A stretch of DNA of 64,000 bases from Aneurinibacillus sp. (GTDB taxonomy: Bacteria; Bacillota; UBA5301; DYFA01), in NCBI GenBank assembly GCA_020725425.1, contig DYFA01000016.1, positions 113,319-177,318 of the forward strand. The letters are read 5' to 3'. The translations under genes were made by a program, and so were the position numbers. The notes beneath the pieces were generated by a model. That model ran no database searches. It worked only from the letters and a program-made list of their open reading frames with translations, and was not told where the DNA came from. Positions 63,954 through 64,000 of the stretch are shown here, one piece after another; the stretch's first letter is position 1; the number at the start of each line of letters is the position of its first letter.

Positions 63954-64000
63954 GGAGGGGTTCCCGAGCTGGTCAAAGGGGGCAGACTGTAAATCTGTTG
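63954..64000 (+). tRNA. tRNA-Tyr (anticodon GTA), truncated by the window end
   Basis: The first 47 bases of a class II tRNA: GGAGGGG acceptor arm, D-arm with CCGAGCTGGTCAAAGGGGGC, and anticodon stem GCAGA/TCTGT around CTGTAAA (anticodon GTA at 63989-63991). The long variable arm and 3' half lie beyond the window. Confidence 0.88.

Overview
The window is a 64 kb, roughly 65% GC chromosomal segment from an endospore-forming, probably anaerobic member of the Bacillota (Firmicutes). The spore genes spoIIM, dacF-spoIIAA-spoIIAB-sigF, spmA-spmB and spoVK, a PolC-type replicative polymerase, and Firmicutes gene orders (rseP-ispG-proS-polC-rimP-nusA-ylxR-infB-rbfA; mutS-mutL-miaA-hfq-spoVK-ynbB) support this. 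LL-diaminopimelate aminotransferase, a ferredoxin-linked 2-oxoacid oxidoreductase and butyrate kinase fit a high-GC clostridial lineage (Desulfotomaculum/Moorella-like, or Limnochordia-like). The genus cannot be fixed from the sequence. CDS coordinates include the stop codon. No gene-free stretch exceeds 300 bases.

Layout. 1-7.6 kb: end of rseP, ispG, proS, a glycosyltransferase and polC. 7.6-16.3 kb: translation/ribosome-maturation operon rimP to ribF behind a clear SigA promoter and leader hairpin, then rpsO with its own promoter. 16.4-18.6 kb: pnp. 18.6-23.3 kb: ptb-buk-vorDABG, a route from branched 2-oxoacids to acyl-CoA, acyl phosphate and ATP. 23.3-29.6 kb: DUF3866, NUDIX hydrolase, spoIIM, a tiny membrane protein, a XerD-like recombinase, deoB and pdp. 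29.7-33.9 kb: dacF, the SigF regulatory operon and spmAB. 33.9-43.5 kb: an envelope and signalling block, with an exbB-exbD-tonB operon followed by a secreted cohesin-domain protein and an SLH/coiled-coil/membrane-anchor protein, flanked by two c-di-GMP enzymes. 43.6-57 kb: trpS, miaB, mutS, mutL, a methyltransferase, miaA, hfq, spoVK, dapF, dapL and an YnbB-like enzyme. 57-61.8 kb: S-adenosylmethionine decarboxylase, a HEAT-repeat protein, mgtC, surE, a YpmA-like protein, ddl and a hypothetical protein. 61.8-64 kb: a minus-strand group (tyrosine recombinase, FmdB-like zinc ribbon, orphan HicB-like protein), then tRNA-Trp and the start of tRNA-Tyr.

Most of the window is ordinary housekeeping DNA. 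The points most worth a second look are: (1) the TonB-ExbB-ExbD plus cohesin plus SLH locus, which suggests an energised, possibly two-membrane or otherwise unusual envelope in a spore former; (2) a PolC that lacks its proofreading exonuclease insertion; (3) a perfect 28-bp palindrome with dif-like 11-6-11 architecture next to a tyrosine recombinase, while the XerD homologue elsewhere in the window lacks the catalytic lysine. Several small genes were found from their ribosome binding sites, including a 35-residue membrane protein and three short genes encoded opposite to their neighbours.
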